Positions 1 to 8,223 of a DNA stretch of 45,987 nucleotides are shown piece by piece. Each line of letters starts with the position of its first letter. Within the stretch, counting starts at the first letter, position 1. A model generated the notes under the pieces. That model made no database searches. It saw only the letters and a program-made list of their open reading frames with translations, and was not told where the DNA came from. The DNA is from Deltaproteobacteria bacterium Ga0077550 (GTDB taxonomy: Bacteria > Myxococcota_A > Polyangia > Nannocystales > Nannocystaceae): contig LNFB01000172.1 in NCBI GenBank assembly GCA_001464385.1, positions 1 to 45,987 on the forward strand, written 5' to 3'. Position numbers and translations under genes: made by a program.

Positions 1-1913
1 GCCCCGACCTGTTCCGCCTGCACGCGCAGCTCGGGCACCGCGGTGCTCTCCCACACCGCGAACTTCCGCAGCGTGCCCACGACGAACAGATCCGCCGCGA
101 CCACGCCGTGCGCGTCGACGACCACGCCGTCCCGCGTCGTCTCCAGCCCCAGCGACAGGATGTCCGGTCGCACCCAGCCGTGCACGAGCAGTGAGCCGAT
201 CGCCGGGTTCGACTCGGCGCTGTTCGACGCGGCGGGCCCGGTGCAGTTGATCACCACGCCCGCGCGCAGCTCGACCAGCCGATCGGCCCCGCGCTCGCGG
301 ACGTAGAGCCGCACGCCGTCGTCGTCGGCCTGCGCCGCGGCGACGCTGCCGGCGATGATGCGGACGCGGCCCTCCTGCACCAGCGCGCCGAAGCGCTCCG
401 CGACGCCGGGCGCCATGCGGTGGCGGTGCACCTCCCAGTACGGGCGCACGCTGCCGAGGAAGCGCCGACGATCCGCCAGCGACAGCGCGCCCCAGATCGT
501 CGCGGTGTGCGGCCGCACGCCGTCGACGACGCCGCGCCAGTCGCCGCCCTCGGCCCGGACCTCGCGGAGCTTCGCCCGCATCGCCCGCAGCAGCCCGTCG
601 AGGCGCAGGCCCCCGGGCGCGGCGAGCAGCGATTCGAGCATCGGCCGCAGATCGACGGGCGCCACCGGGGAACTCGCGTGGGTCTGCGGCACGAGCCCGC
701 GGCGCGACACCAACCAGATCGGGGCGCGACGCGGCTGCCGCGACAGCGACAGCACGGTGTCGACCGCGGTGAGGCCACTGCCGAGGATGACGACGGCCTC
801 GTCGGGCGCCGCGGTGTTGCCCGCGAACGCGCGCCACGGATCGAGGACGAAGCGCGCCCGCGGCCCGCTCCACAGCCGGCCGATCGGATCGGGCGGCGCG
901 CGGTGACCGATCGCCAGCACCACCGCGTCGGCCGGCGTCGACGGGCCGCGGGCGAAGTGCACCATCCAGCCGCCGCCGGGGCGCCGCGCCAGCCGACGCA
1001 CCTCGTCGAACTCGATCTCGAGCGTCGCGGTTGCGTCGACAGGGCCTCGTGCCGTCGCGAGCAACGACTCGCGGACATACTCGCCGTACCACGGCCGCGG
1101 CAGGAAGTCGGAGGCCACGACGGGGCCATGGCGTCGGGTCGCCCACTGCACGAAGTCGTCCGGGCGATCGGGCCACGCGCTCATCCGGCCCGCCGGCACG
1201 TTGAGCAGGTGCGCGGTGTCGCGGGTGCCGTAGGCGAGGCCGTCGCCGACCACGCCCTGGCGCTCGACGAGGACCACGCGCACCGGCGTGCCGGCGACCT
1301 CGGCCTGCCGGAGGATCTGCGCTGCGGTCATCGAGCCGCTGAAGCCGCCGCCGACGACGACCACGGTGGGGCGCTGCGGCGCGCTCGGCTGCGTCGCCGC
1401 GGCGGGCTCGGGCCGTGCGGCGAACCGCCGGAACGCCCGCAGCGGCGGCGCGTAGACGTGCACCGACACCAGGGGAGCGGCCGCGCTCTCGGGGTTGCGC
1501 ACGGTGTGTACGCCCGCGTCCTGCCACGCGGTCAGCTCGCCTTCGCGGACCGTGGTCTCGTCCGCGAGATCGACGTAGCCATCGGCCGCGATCCGCCACG
1601 TGCCCTCCTGCGCCTCGCCTTGCAGCACGAGCATCGCCGACACCGAGCCCGCGTGATCGTGCGGCGCGCTGCCCTGGCCCGGCAGCCAGGTGAGCACCAG
1701 GAGCTCGTAGTGATCCCGCCGCACGACCGACGCGCGGTGGTACGCGTCCGGCGTCGGGGTCACGTACGCCGCGACGTCGTCGATGCGGAGCTTCGCGGCC
1801 ACCAGCGCGTCGGCGAGCTGCGTCAGCGTCGGCTCGGCGCGCAGCTCGTCGAGGGCCCGCGCCAGGCCCGCGAGGCGTCCGTCGGGATCGGGCAGCGCGG
1901 GCGTGGTCCCCAT
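1..1913 (-). CDS. Cysteine dioxygenase-like cupin fused to FAD/NAD(P)-binding oxidoreductase (C-terminus cut by window edge)
   Basis: The frame stays open from an ATG at 1913 to the left edge, so the C-terminus is missing. Residues 1-165 look like a type I cysteine dioxygenase cupin: an HDH pair at 85-87, a third His at 136 in AGVHTVRN, and the closing VHVYAPPL near 151-158. Residue 180 onward is a flavoprotein domain with a GGGFSG dinucleotide-binding loop (187-192) and a second conserved stretch, VVLAIGHRAP, as in uncharacterised FAD/NAD(P)-binding proteins (NAD_binding_9 type). The family oxidises cysteine to its sulfinate using Fe(II); the flavin domain's substrate is unknown. The stop of the upstream GNAT gene lies 18 bases away, so the two are probably cotranscribed. 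The fusion is clear from the continuous frame; its activity is inferred. Confidence 0.85.
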   Translation of the reverse strand, partial: MGTTPALPDPDGRLAGLARALDELRAEPTLTQLADALVAAKLRIDDVAAYVTPTPDAYHRASVVRRDHYELLVLTWLPGQGSAPHDHAGSVSAMLVLQGEAQEGTWRIAADGYVDLADETTVREGELTAWQDAGVHTVRNPESAAAPLVSVHVYAPPLRAFRRFAARPEPAAATQPSAPQRPTVVVVGGGFSGSMTAAQILRQAEVAGTPVRVVLVERQGVVGDGLAYGTRDTAHLLNVPAGRMSAWPDRPDDFVQWATRRHGPVVASDFLPRPWYGEYVRESLLATARGPVDATATLEIEFDEVRRLARRPGGGWMVHFARGPSTPADAVVLAIGHRAPPDPIGRLWSGPRARFVLDPWRAFAGNTAAPDEAVVILGSGLTAVDTVLSLSRQPRRAPIWLVSRRGLVPQTHASSPVAPVDLRPMLESLLAAPGGLRLDGLLRAMRAKLREVRAEGGDWRGVVDGVRPHTATIWGALSLADRRRFLGSVRPYWEVHRHRMAPGVAERFGALVQEGRVRIIAGSVAAAQADDDGVRLYVRERGADRLVELRAGVVINCTGPAASNSAESNPAIGSLLVHGWVRPDILSLGLETTRDGVVVDAHGVVAADLFVVGTLRKFAVWESTAVPELRVQAEQVG

Positions 1914-1931
1914 GGATGCCTCGCGTCGGGA

Positions 1932-2411
1932 TCAGTCGGCGAGGGTCGTGGGCCCCGAGGGCCGCAGCTCGCGGGGCTCGCGGACCAGCACGTGCTGGGT
2001 CTTGCTCGGCACGTAGCCGAGCTCGCGGTAGAACGCGAACGCCGACTCGCGGTGGGTCTGGCTGCGGACGAGCACGCGGTAGCTGCCGCGCTGGGCGGCC
2101 CACGACTCGACCCCGCGCACCAGCACGCGGCCCACACCGAGGCGTCGCGCTGCGCCGCTGACGATCAGCGCCGAGATCTCGACGAACGCGCCGTTGGTGA
2201 GATCGAAGTGCAGCGACGCGTGGACCGCCCCGAGCACGTCGTGATCGGCGTCGATCGCCAGGCGCAGGAAGTGATCGGAGTGGGCCAGCACCATGTCGAC
2301 GCGGCGTCCGAGTTCGAGCGGCTCGGTGTCGTAGCCGAGCTCGAGCAACAGACGCGCCAGCGTGGGCACGTCGGCCTTGGTGGCGGGGCGCAGAGCCGGT
2401 TCGGACAGCAC
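1932..2411 (-). CDS. GNAT-family N-acetyltransferase
   Basis: A 159-residue protein with the single-domain GNAT layout. The acetyl-CoA pyrophosphate loop is visible as RRLGVGRVL (89-97), followed by the C-terminal FYRELGYVP strand-helix typical of the fold (about 127-135). Family members move an acetyl group from acetyl-CoA to an amine; the substrate cannot be read from sequence. The start is a GTG at 2411. It sits just upstream of the cysteine-dioxygenase fusion on the same strand and is divergent from the thioesterase pair, so 2412-2545 should hold both promoters. Confidence 0.85.
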   Translation of the reverse strand: MLSEPALRPATKADVPTLARLLLELGYDTEPLELGRRVDMVLAHSDHFLRLAIDADHDVLGAVHASLHFDLTNGAFVEISALIVSGAARRLGVGRVLVRGVESWAAQRGSYRVLVRSQTHRESAFAFYRELGYVPSKTQHVLVREPRELRPSGPTTLAD

Positions 2412-2545
2412 GCGGCATCGAGGCTATGCCGGGCATCGGGCGCGGGCAACCTCGAACCCGACGGTGTGCGCAGCGGTGCCGCGGGGCGGGCGCGCGTGAG
2501 GGTCCGCGCGGACGTCCCGCGGCGAGGTCCGCTAGCGTCGCCGCC

Positions 2546-3019
2546 GTGGTCGACCGCAGGCTCGAGATCATGAACGTCGCGTTCACGGCGAACGTGCCGC
2601 ACAACGCGGCCCTCGGCCTCGAGCTCGTGGCCGCGGCCCCGGGCGACGTCGAGATCCGGCTCCCGTGGTCGCCCGACCTGGTCGGCAACCCGGACACCGG
2701 CGTGCTGCACGGCGGCGCCGTGACCAGCCTGGTCGACGCGACCTGCGGCGCCGCGGTGTTCCTCGCCATCGTGCCGCCTCGGCCGATCGCGACGCTGGAT
2801 CTGCGCATCGATCACCTGCGTCAGGCGCGGCCCCATGTCGACGTGTGGTGCCGCGCGACGTGCGAGCGCGTCACGACGCACATCGCCTTCGTCCGGGCGA
2901 TCGCCCACCAGGGGGATCCGACCGAGCCGGTCGCGACGGTCGCGGCGACGTTCATGATCTTCCGCGAGGGGCAGGTGCGCCCGGACACCGCGACGCCGGC
3001 CGCGGAGCCCGCGACATGA
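2546..3019 (+). CDS. PaaI-type hotdog thioesterase (first of a pair)
   Basis: About 157 residues if translation begins at the GTG at 2546; an ATG at 2570 is the alternative. The hotdog signature is GVLHGGAVTSLVDATCG, with HGG at about 55-57 and an acid on the following helix, followed by the strand pattern ATLDLRIDHLRQA typical of PaaI/YigI-like acyl-CoA thioesterases. These enzymes hydrolyse acyl-CoA or aryl-CoA thioesters in the cytoplasm. The stop overlaps the start of the next thioesterase gene by 4 bases (ATGA), so the two are translationally coupled and may form a hetero-oligomer. Confidence 0.85.
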   Translation: MVDRRLEIMNVAFTANVPHNAALGLELVAAAPGDVEIRLPWSPDLVGNPDTGVLHGGAVTSLVDATCGAAVFLAIVPPRPIATLDLRIDHLRQARPHVDVWCRATCERVTTHIAFVRAIAHQGDPTEPVATVAATFMIFREGQVRPDTATPAAEPAT

Positions 3020-3480
3020 GCGACCACGAGTTCGCCGCGCGGATCGCCGCCGCGAAGCGCGACGGCAGCTTCGCCGCGCTCGCCGAGGGCATCCCGTACG
3101 CGCGGTTCCTCGGCTTCTCGCTGCGGACCGACGCTGGGCCCGACGGGCCCGACGGCCGCGGCGCGCTGCTCGGTGTGCTCGCCTACGCGCAGCGCAACAT
3201 CGGCAACGCGGCCCTGCCTGCGCTGCACGGCGGCACGCTCGCCGCGCTGCTCGAGCTCACCGCGATGTTCGAGCTGCTGTGGCGCGCCGACACCCCGAAG
3301 CTGCCCAAGGTCATCGGCTGCACCATCGACTACCTGCGCAGCGCCAAGCCCCAGGACACCTTCGCGGCCGCGCAGCTGGTCCGGCAGGGCCGCCGCGTCG
3401 CGCCGCTGCGCGTGCTGGCGTGGCAGGACGATCGCAGTCGACCGGTCGCGTCGGCGACCGTGCAGTTCCTCGTCGGCTGA
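3016..3480 (+). CDS. PaaI-type hotdog thioesterase (second of a pair)
   Basis: A 154-residue protein starting at the ATG that overlaps the previous stop. It shows the same fold features: PALHGGTLAALLELTA with HGG at 71-73, then GCTIDYLRSAKP and a final strand ASATVQFLV. It is diverged from its neighbour rather than a recent duplicate. The likely role is hydrolysis of a CoA thioester together with the upstream protein; the acyl group is unknown. It converges on the DUF481 gene with 25 bases between the stops. Confidence 0.85.
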   Translation: MSDHEFAARIAAAKRDGSFAALAEGIPYARFLGFSLRTDAGPDGPDGRGALLGVLAYAQRNIGNAALPALHGGTLAALLELTAMFELLWRADTPKLPKVIGCTIDYLRSAKPQDTFAAAQLVRQGRRVAPLRVLAWQDDRSRPVASATVQFLVG

Positions 3481-3505
3481 GGCGGCCGCGATCGCGGGCC
3501 CGAGG

Positions 3506-4339
3506 TCAGAACGACACCCGCACCGTGCTGACCAGCCGCAGATCGGTGCGCTCCACGGCGGTCGGCGGCGCGGTGTCGTGGAAGACGTCGAACGTCGCCC
3601 CGAGCCCGAGGTGCGGTGCGACGTTGGCCAGCACCTCGAGCTCCTCGAGCACGCGCAGATCGGCGAGGCGATCGAAGCGCGGCTGGATGTACAGCGTGTT
3701 CTGCAGCAGCAGCCGTTCCTCGAACACCGCCAGGCGCATCGTCACGTAGTTGGTCCAGCGCCACGCCGAAGACGTCGGGGCGTCGCTCGCCCCCGGCGCC
3801 ACGTCGATCCGCTCGTGCTCGAACATCGGCCCGCTGCCGCCCCAGAGCATGAACACGGGCCGGTGCACCGCGACGACGCGGACGCCCACGCCGGCGATCG
3901 CCCGCCACTGCAGGCGCAGGAACTCATTGAGCTGGTGTTGCGCGAACACGTCGCTGCCGACGCGTCGGTGCCACATCGCCGTCCAGCGCGCGTGGGAGAA
4001 CGCCTGGCTGACGAAGGCCGTCCCGCGGTTCTCGGCGAATCGACCGCTGGTGGTGACGAACACGCGCTGGGCGAGGAACGGCAGTGGAGGCGGCGGGCGA
4101 TCCGGCGGCGCTGCGTGTAGCGTCTGGAATTGGACCCGGCCCGCGCCGCCGACGTCGAGGTTGCGGAGGTTGCCGCGCGCGACGGCGAAGCTGCCGTCGA
4201 GCCCGCCGCTCCAGCCGGGACGCAGGGGATCGGGGCGGAGCACCTCGGCGTTGACCGGGCTCGCGGCGGCCGTGGGGCTCGTGAGTGCGGCGAAGAGGCC
4301 GAGGCCGAGCGCGAGCAGGGGGCGGAGCAGGGCGGTCAT
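3506..4339 (-). CDS. DUF481-family outer-membrane protein
   Basis: A 277-residue protein. I chose the ATG at 4339 because it gives a clean signal peptide (MTALLRPLLALGLGLF, cleavage near residue 25); the frame is open further upstream, but there it would cross the divergent lysR gene. The body is rich in alternating beta strands with aromatic girdles (ARWTAMWHRR, QHQLNEFLRLQWRAIAGVGVR), and the protein ends in VSTVRVSF, a terminal aromatic residue typical of outer-membrane barrels. The match is to the DUF481/YdiY family, small beta-barrels of uncertain function. It is divergent from the LysR gene across a 67-base gap. Confidence 0.75.
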   Translation of the reverse strand: MTALLRPLLALGLGLFAALTSPTAAASPVNAEVLRPDPLRPGWSGGLDGSFAVARGNLRNLDVGGAGRVQFQTLHAAPPDRPPPPLPFLAQRVFVTTSGRFAENRGTAFVSQAFSHARWTAMWHRRVGSDVFAQHQLNEFLRLQWRAIAGVGVRVVAVHRPVFMLWGGSGPMFEHERIDVAPGASDAPTSSAWRWTNYVTMRLAVFEERLLLQNTLYIQPRFDRLADLRVLEELEVLANVAPHLGLGATFDVFHDTAPPTAVERTDLRLVSTVRVSF

Positions 4340-4374
4340 CGCGGCCCATGGTGGGGCGCCCGCGGGCCTCAGCA

Positions 4375-4396
4375 ATTGCAATGCATGCGGTGTAAT
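4375..4396. promoter_or_regulatory. Imperfect dyad between DUF481 and lysR genes
   Basis: ATTGCA and TGTAAT arms flank a GCATGC core; 16 of 22 positions agree with the reverse complement. The element fills part of the 67-base divergent gap and overlaps an in-frame ATG at 4395, which favours ATG 4407 as the lysR start. LysR regulators commonly bind such interrupted dyads next to their own gene; that this is the site is inference. Confidence 0.4.
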
Positions 4397-4406
4397 GTTG
4401 CACGCG

Positions 4407-5396
4407 ATGGAACAGATCGACCTCGGCTCGCTCGCCACCCTCGACGCCCTGCTGCAGGAGGGGAGCGTCACCGGGGCCGCCCGGCGCGTCGGGCTGTCGA
4501 CGCCGGCGATGAGCCACGCGCTGGCGCGCATCCGCGAGCGGATCGGCGATCCGCTGCTCGTGCGCGCGGGACGGGTCATGGTGCTCACGCCGCGGGCCGA
4601 GGCCCTCAAGCCGCGGATCCACACGCTGGTCAGCGAGGCCCGTCAGGCGCTCGCGCCCGAGCGGCCGTTCGTCGCCGCCGAGCTCGACCGCACCTTCGTG
4701 ATCCACGCCTCGGACTACGTGCTCACCGTGCTCGGCGGCGTCATCGATCGGATGGTGCGCGAGCAGGCCCCGGGCGCCGCGCTGCGGTTCCTGCCCAACA
4801 CGTCGGACGACCCCCGCCGGCTGCGCGAGGGCGGTTCGGAGCTCGCCGTCGGCATCTACGGCGATCTGCCCCAGGAGATGCGCACGCGCCAGCTGCTGAC
4901 CGATCGGTTCGTCTGCGTGGTGCGCCGCGATCACCCTGGGGTGCCCGGGGCGGGCAAGCGCCTCGGCCTCGAGCAGTTCGTCCGGCTCGCGCACATCCAG
5001 GTCGCGCCGCGCGGGCGGCCGGGCGGCTACATCGACGATGTGCTGCGCGACCGCGGCGCGGTGCGCCACGTCGCCCGCGCGGTGCCGTTCTTCATGACCG
5101 CGCTGCAGCTCGCGGCCCAGACCGACTACGTCCTCACGATCCCCGAGCGCGTCGCCACGCGCATGGCCGAGTCCCTGGGCCTGCGCGTGCTCGAGGCGCC
5201 CATCGAGCTGCGGCCCTACGCGTTGGGGCTGGTCTGGCACCCGCGCTTCGACGGCGACGCGGGACATCGTTGGCTGCGCGAGGTGTTCACGGCAGCGGCG
5301 CGCGAGGCCGCGGGCGATGTCCACGAGCGGCCGCGCACCCGCCTGGGACCGGCCAGCGGCCCGCGACGCAAGTCATTGCACCGGACGAAATCGTGA
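4407..5396 (+). CDS. LysR-family transcriptional regulator
   Basis: A 329-residue protein with an N-terminal winged helix-turn-helix (about residues 5-62: LATLDALLQEGSVTGAARRVGLS, then MSHALARIRERIGDPLLVR), followed by a LysR substrate-binding domain starting at TFVIHASDYV. The latter resembles the NodD/PcpR-like subgroup (GIYGDLP, CVVRRDHP). It should be a ligand-responsive DNA-binding activator or repressor. ATG 4407 is preferred; ATG 4395 is also in frame but lies inside a dyad. Likely targets are the divergent DUF481 gene, itself, and the ABM gene downstream. Confidence 0.9.
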   Translation: MEQIDLGSLATLDALLQEGSVTGAARRVGLSTPAMSHALARIRERIGDPLLVRAGRVMVLTPRAEALKPRIHTLVSEARQALAPERPFVAAELDRTFVIHASDYVLTVLGGVIDRMVREQAPGAALRFLPNTSDDPRRLREGGSELAVGIYGDLPQEMRTRQLLTDRFVCVVRRDHPGVPGAGKRLGLEQFVRLAHIQVAPRGRPGGYIDDVLRDRGAVRHVARAVPFFMTALQLAAQTDYVLTIPERVATRMAESLGLRVLEAPIELRPYALGLVWHPRFDGDAGHRWLREVFTAAAREAAGDVHERPRTRLGPASGPRRKSLHRTKS

Positions 5397-5409
5397 TGTG
5401 CATCCGGTG
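5379..5409. promoter_or_regulatory. Inverted repeat spanning the lysR stop codon
   Basis: CACCGGA (5379-5385) and TCCGGTG (5403-5409) pair perfectly across 17 bases and nest a second pair, TGCAC/GTGCA. The repeat ends 42 bases before the ABM gene start. It could be an operator for that gene or a weak terminator hairpin; there is no T-run. An ATTGCA half-site also occurs in the dyad upstream of lysR. Confidence 0.35.
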
Positions 5410-5451
5410 ACGTTGCTGGGGGTCCGGGCCGGGCCGATAGTGGCCGGCGCG

Positions 5452-6006
5452 ATGGGCGAGCCAGTCACGGTGGTGGTGGTGCGACGGGTCCGGCCGGGGC
5501 GCGAGGCGGCGTACGAGGCCTGGCTCTCGCGGCTCATCGCCGAGGCTGCGGGCATGCCCGGCTACCTCGGCACCGACGTCCACCGCCCGCCGCCGTCGGG
5601 GCCGCGCGAGTACACGAGCGTGTTCCGCTTCGACTCGGTCGAGCACCTGCGCGCGTTCGAGGCCAGCGACGCCCGCGCCCGGGCGCTCGCGGAGGTCGGT
5701 GAGTACGTCGAGGCCGACGCCGTCTGGCAGCGCCTCACCGGCCTCGAGTTCTGGTTCACGCCCCCGGCCGGCACCGTCGTGCCGCAGCCCTCGCGCTGGC
5801 GCATGGCCCTCGTGATGATCGCGGTGGTCTACGGCCTCGTGTTCTCGATCGGCGGCGCCGTGGCGATCGTGCTCGAAGGCGTACCCATGCCCGTGCGACT
5901 GTTGGTCACGATCACGATCGAGGTGTTCTTGATGACCTACGTGCTGATGCCCCGCCTGACCCGCGTGCTCGCGCGCTGGATCTACCCGGCCCCCCGCGCC
6001 TCCTGA
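5452..6006 (+). CDS. ABM-domain (antibiotic biosynthesis monooxygenase-like) membrane protein
   Basis: A 184-residue protein. Residues 1-95 form a dimeric ferredoxin-like ABM domain (VTVVVVRRVRPGREAAYEAWL, then GYLGTDVHRP and EYTSVFRFDS). Residues about 117-141 and 146-166 are two hydrophobic helices, so the C-terminal half anchors the protein in the inner membrane. This ABM-plus-two-helix form is seen in uncharacterised bacterial proteins; the cofactor-free monooxygenase activity of some ABM enzymes is not guaranteed here. The gene follows lysR on the same strand with a 55-base gap containing an inverted repeat. Confidence 0.75.
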   Translation: MGEPVTVVVVRRVRPGREAAYEAWLSRLIAEAAGMPGYLGTDVHRPPPSGPREYTSVFRFDSVEHLRAFEASDARARALAEVGEYVEADAVWQRLTGLEFWFTPPAGTVVPQPSRWRMALVMIAVVYGLVFSIGGAVAIVLEGVPMPVRLLVTITIEVFLMTYVLMPRLTRVLARWIYPAPRAS

Positions 6007-6049
6007 TCCCGCAACGTCCTGTCCACGACTCGCAACGAAGGAACCCCCC

Positions 6050-6682
6050 ATGAAAGTCGCGATCCTCGGCGCCGGCAATGTCGGCCGCACCCTCGGCACC
6101 GGCCTCGCCGCCGCCGGCCACGAGATCCTCTACGCGGTGCGCGAGCCCGACGCGCCCAAGAACGCGGCGCTCCCGGGCCCACACAGCCGAGCGTTGCCGG
6201 TCCGCGACGCGGTCGCGGCCGCCGACGCCGTCGTGCTCACCACGCCGTGGAACGCCGCCGAGGCCGCGCTGGCGTCGGCGGGCGACTTCGGCGGCAAGCC
6301 GCTGCTCGACGCGACCAACCCGATCGGCCCCGGCTTCGTGCTCACCCACGGCCACACCGACTCGGGCGCCGAGCAGGTCCAGCGCTGGGCGCCCAGCGCG
6401 AAGGTGGTGAAGGCGTTCAACACCACCGGGGTCGAGAACATGGCCGACCCGCGCTACGGCGACGCGAAGGCGGTGATGCTCGTGGCTGGCGACGACGCCG
6501 ACGCGTGCGCCGTGGCCCTGCGGCTCGCCGACGAGCTCGGCTTCGAGGCGATCCGCGTCGGTGGCCTCGCGCGCGCGCGGATGCTCGAGCCGATGGCGGC
6601 GCTGTGGATCACGCTCGCGATGTCGCCGGCCCACGGCCGCAACATCGCGTTCGGCCTGCTGCGACGCGCCGCGCCGGCGTGA
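6050..6682 (+). CDS. NAD(P)-binding F420-reductase-like dehydrogenase
   Basis: A 210-residue Rossmann protein. The dinucleotide loop is at the very N-terminus (VAILGAGNVGRTLG, GAGNVG at 7-12), followed by DAVVLTTPWNA and LLDATNP strands and VKAFNTTGVENM, the pattern of small NADPH-dependent F420 reductase-like enzymes. The family reduces cofactors or small substrates with NADPH; whether F420 is used is uncertain. A ribosome-binding site (AAGGA) precedes the ATG. It lies 43 bases after the ABM gene, so a small redox operon under the LysR protein is plausible. Confidence 0.8.
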   Translation: MKVAILGAGNVGRTLGTGLAAAGHEILYAVREPDAPKNAALPGPHSRALPVRDAVAAADAVVLTTPWNAAEAALASAGDFGGKPLLDATNPIGPGFVLTHGHTDSGAEQVQRWAPSAKVVKAFNTTGVENMADPRYGDAKAVMLVAGDDADACAVALRLADELGFEAIRVGGLARARMLEPMAALWITLAMSPAHGRNIAFGLLRRAAPA

Positions 6683-6707
6683 GCTGCGACGGTCCGCGCC
6701 GGCATGA

Positions 6708-8192
6708 TCAGTCGACGATGCCGTGGAGGAACCACCGCCCCCGCGGGCGGTCGAAGTAGATCCACAGCAGCTCGCCGTGCTGGGTCTGCGCGTAGTAGTA
6801 GTCGCGCTCGACGGTGCGGACCCACCAGCCGCCGCTGATTCGGTACGGCCCCCACAGCTTGGTGATCGCGCCGCGTCGGCCGAGCCACGCCTCGGGCTCG
6901 TGCCGCGGCTTGGGCGGCAGCGGCACCGGCTTGGCGAACACGCGGCGCTGCAGCGGCGGCGGTGCGCTCGGATCGGCGGGGGTGACCGCGGCGGGGAAGC
7001 GCAGCACGCTCGTCGGCGCCCAGCCGGCGCGGGCCTCGGGGAGGTGCGCGGCGCGGAGCACCGGGCGGGTGACGGCCGCGTCGCCGAACGCCGCGCGCAG
7101 GCGGGCCAGCGCGCGGTTGCCCGCGTCGAGGTCGCGGCGCTGCTTGCTCTGGAACAGCGCGAGCTGGGCGGCCGTGGTCCGCACGCCCTCGCACTCGAGC
7201 CGGCACGTGGCGATCGCGGCGGGCAGTCGCAGCGCCTCGAGCCGCAGCCGCACCAGATCGACGAGCAGCGTGCTGTCGAGCGAGGGCGTGGCCGGGGCGA
7301 CGTGGACCTCGACCGACGCGGCGTGATCGAGCTCGAGCACCAGCCGCAGCGCGGACAGGGCCTGGCCGCGCGCGACCAGTCGACCCAGGGCGCGGTGCAG
7401 GATCCCGCGCAGGCCGAACAGCAGTCGGGTGTGATCGTCGTCGGGCGGATCGAGCTCGAGCGCCTCGACGATCGGATCCACCAAGGGGCGGGCGTCGAGC
7501 AGCACCTGGGTGTCGCTCGCGGCGGCGTGGAGGTTCGCGGCCTCCTCGCCGAAGCGCGCCCGCAGCTCGGCGGCCGGCAGTCGCAGCAGGTCGCCGAGCG
7601 TGCGCACGCCGAGCACCCACAGCTCGTCGCGGAGCCGGGGCGTGAGGCTCAGCTGCTGCAGCGCGACGGCGTCGGACAGCGCTCGCTCGTGGCGCGCATC
7701 GGCGAGCAGGTGCACGCCGGATCGCGTGCGCGCCAGCGCCAACGTGCGGAAGCGATGGAACCCGACCACGCACGTCGCGACGAGATCGCGGCCGCGCAGC
7801 GCGTCGACGACCGCGGTCGCCCACGCGCCGAGATCACCGAACAGCGAGGTGAGCCCCGAGGGATCGAGCCAGAAGCCACCGGGGTCGCCCTTGACCGGCT
7901 CGACCCGCGGCGAGAAGCCGCACAACGCGACGAAGAGCCGGCCGGTCGCGTCCTCGATCACGTCGCGTCCCACCGTGCCCGCGCGGAGATCGGCGACGAG
8001 GTTGCGGGCCGCCGCGTAGGTCATGCCGGGCAGGATCCGCGCCCGCCTCGCGAGCACGTTGGCCCAGAGGATCGGCGCCTGCGGACGATCGTCCTGGACG
8101 ACGACGACGGGCGCGTCGCGCCACTGCGGTTGCTCGCGCAGCAGCAACTGCAGCGGCAACGCCGGCACGACCACGCTCGCGATGCGATCCAC
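6708..8192 (-). CDS. imuB: ImuB, catalytically inactive Y-family polymerase of the SOS mutasome
   Basis: A 494-residue DinB-like protein with a GTG start at 8192. The C-terminal signature GPYRISGGWWVRTVERDYYY and WFLHGIVD identifies ImuB. At the N-terminus the usual metal-binding aspartates of Y-family polymerases are absent (SVVVPALPLQ where active enzymes carry an Asp). This agrees with the known role of ImuB as a non-catalytic adaptor linking DnaE2 and ImuA to the sliding clamp for lesion bypass. No dnaE2 or imuA is adjacent; an imuA-like gene lies 8 kb away. A LexA-like box sits 14 bases upstream of the start. It converges with the reductase gene. Confidence 0.9.
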   Translation of the reverse strand: MDRIASVVVPALPLQLLLREQPQWRDAPVVVVQDDRPQAPILWANVLARRARILPGMTYAAARNLVADLRAGTVGRDVIEDATGRLFVALCGFSPRVEPVKGDPGGFWLDPSGLTSLFGDLGAWATAVVDALRGRDLVATCVVGFHRFRTLALARTRSGVHLLADARHERALSDAVALQQLSLTPRLRDELWVLGVRTLGDLLRLPAAELRARFGEEAANLHAAASDTQVLLDARPLVDPIVEALELDPPDDDHTRLLFGLRGILHRALGRLVARGQALSALRLVLELDHAASVEVHVAPATPSLDSTLLVDLVRLRLEALRLPAAIATCRLECEGVRTTAAQLALFQSKQRRDLDAGNRALARLRAAFGDAAVTRPVLRAAHLPEARAGWAPTSVLRFPAAVTPADPSAPPPLQRRVFAKPVPLPPKPRHEPEAWLGRRGAITKLWGPYRISGGWWVRTVERDYYYAQTQHGELLWIYFDRPRGRWFLHGIVD

Positions 8193-8206
8193 GGGGGGTG
8201 ATCGAG

Positions 8207-8223
8207 ACTGAACAAATGTATAG
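8207..8223 (-). promoter_or_regulatory. LexA-like box upstream of imuB
   Basis: On the minus strand the site reads CTATACATTTGTTCAGT. It matches 16 of 17 positions of the M. xanthus LexA-box consensus as I recall it (CTRHAMRYBYGTTCAGS). A TTGACA -35-like hexamer lies directly upstream (8224-8229), so repressor binding would block the promoter spacer. The same arrangement occurs before imuA. Confidence 0.75.

Noticed and set aside
420..2573. A 717-codon plus-strand open frame, and many other very long overlapping frames (for example 3924-5324, 17013-19508, 23876-26014, 26011-28470, 35688-38939)
   Set aside because: They run opposite to or out of frame with genes carrying clear family motifs, are rich in Arg/His/Gln/Gly without hydrophobic core, and arise because stop codons are rare in this GC-rich DNA.
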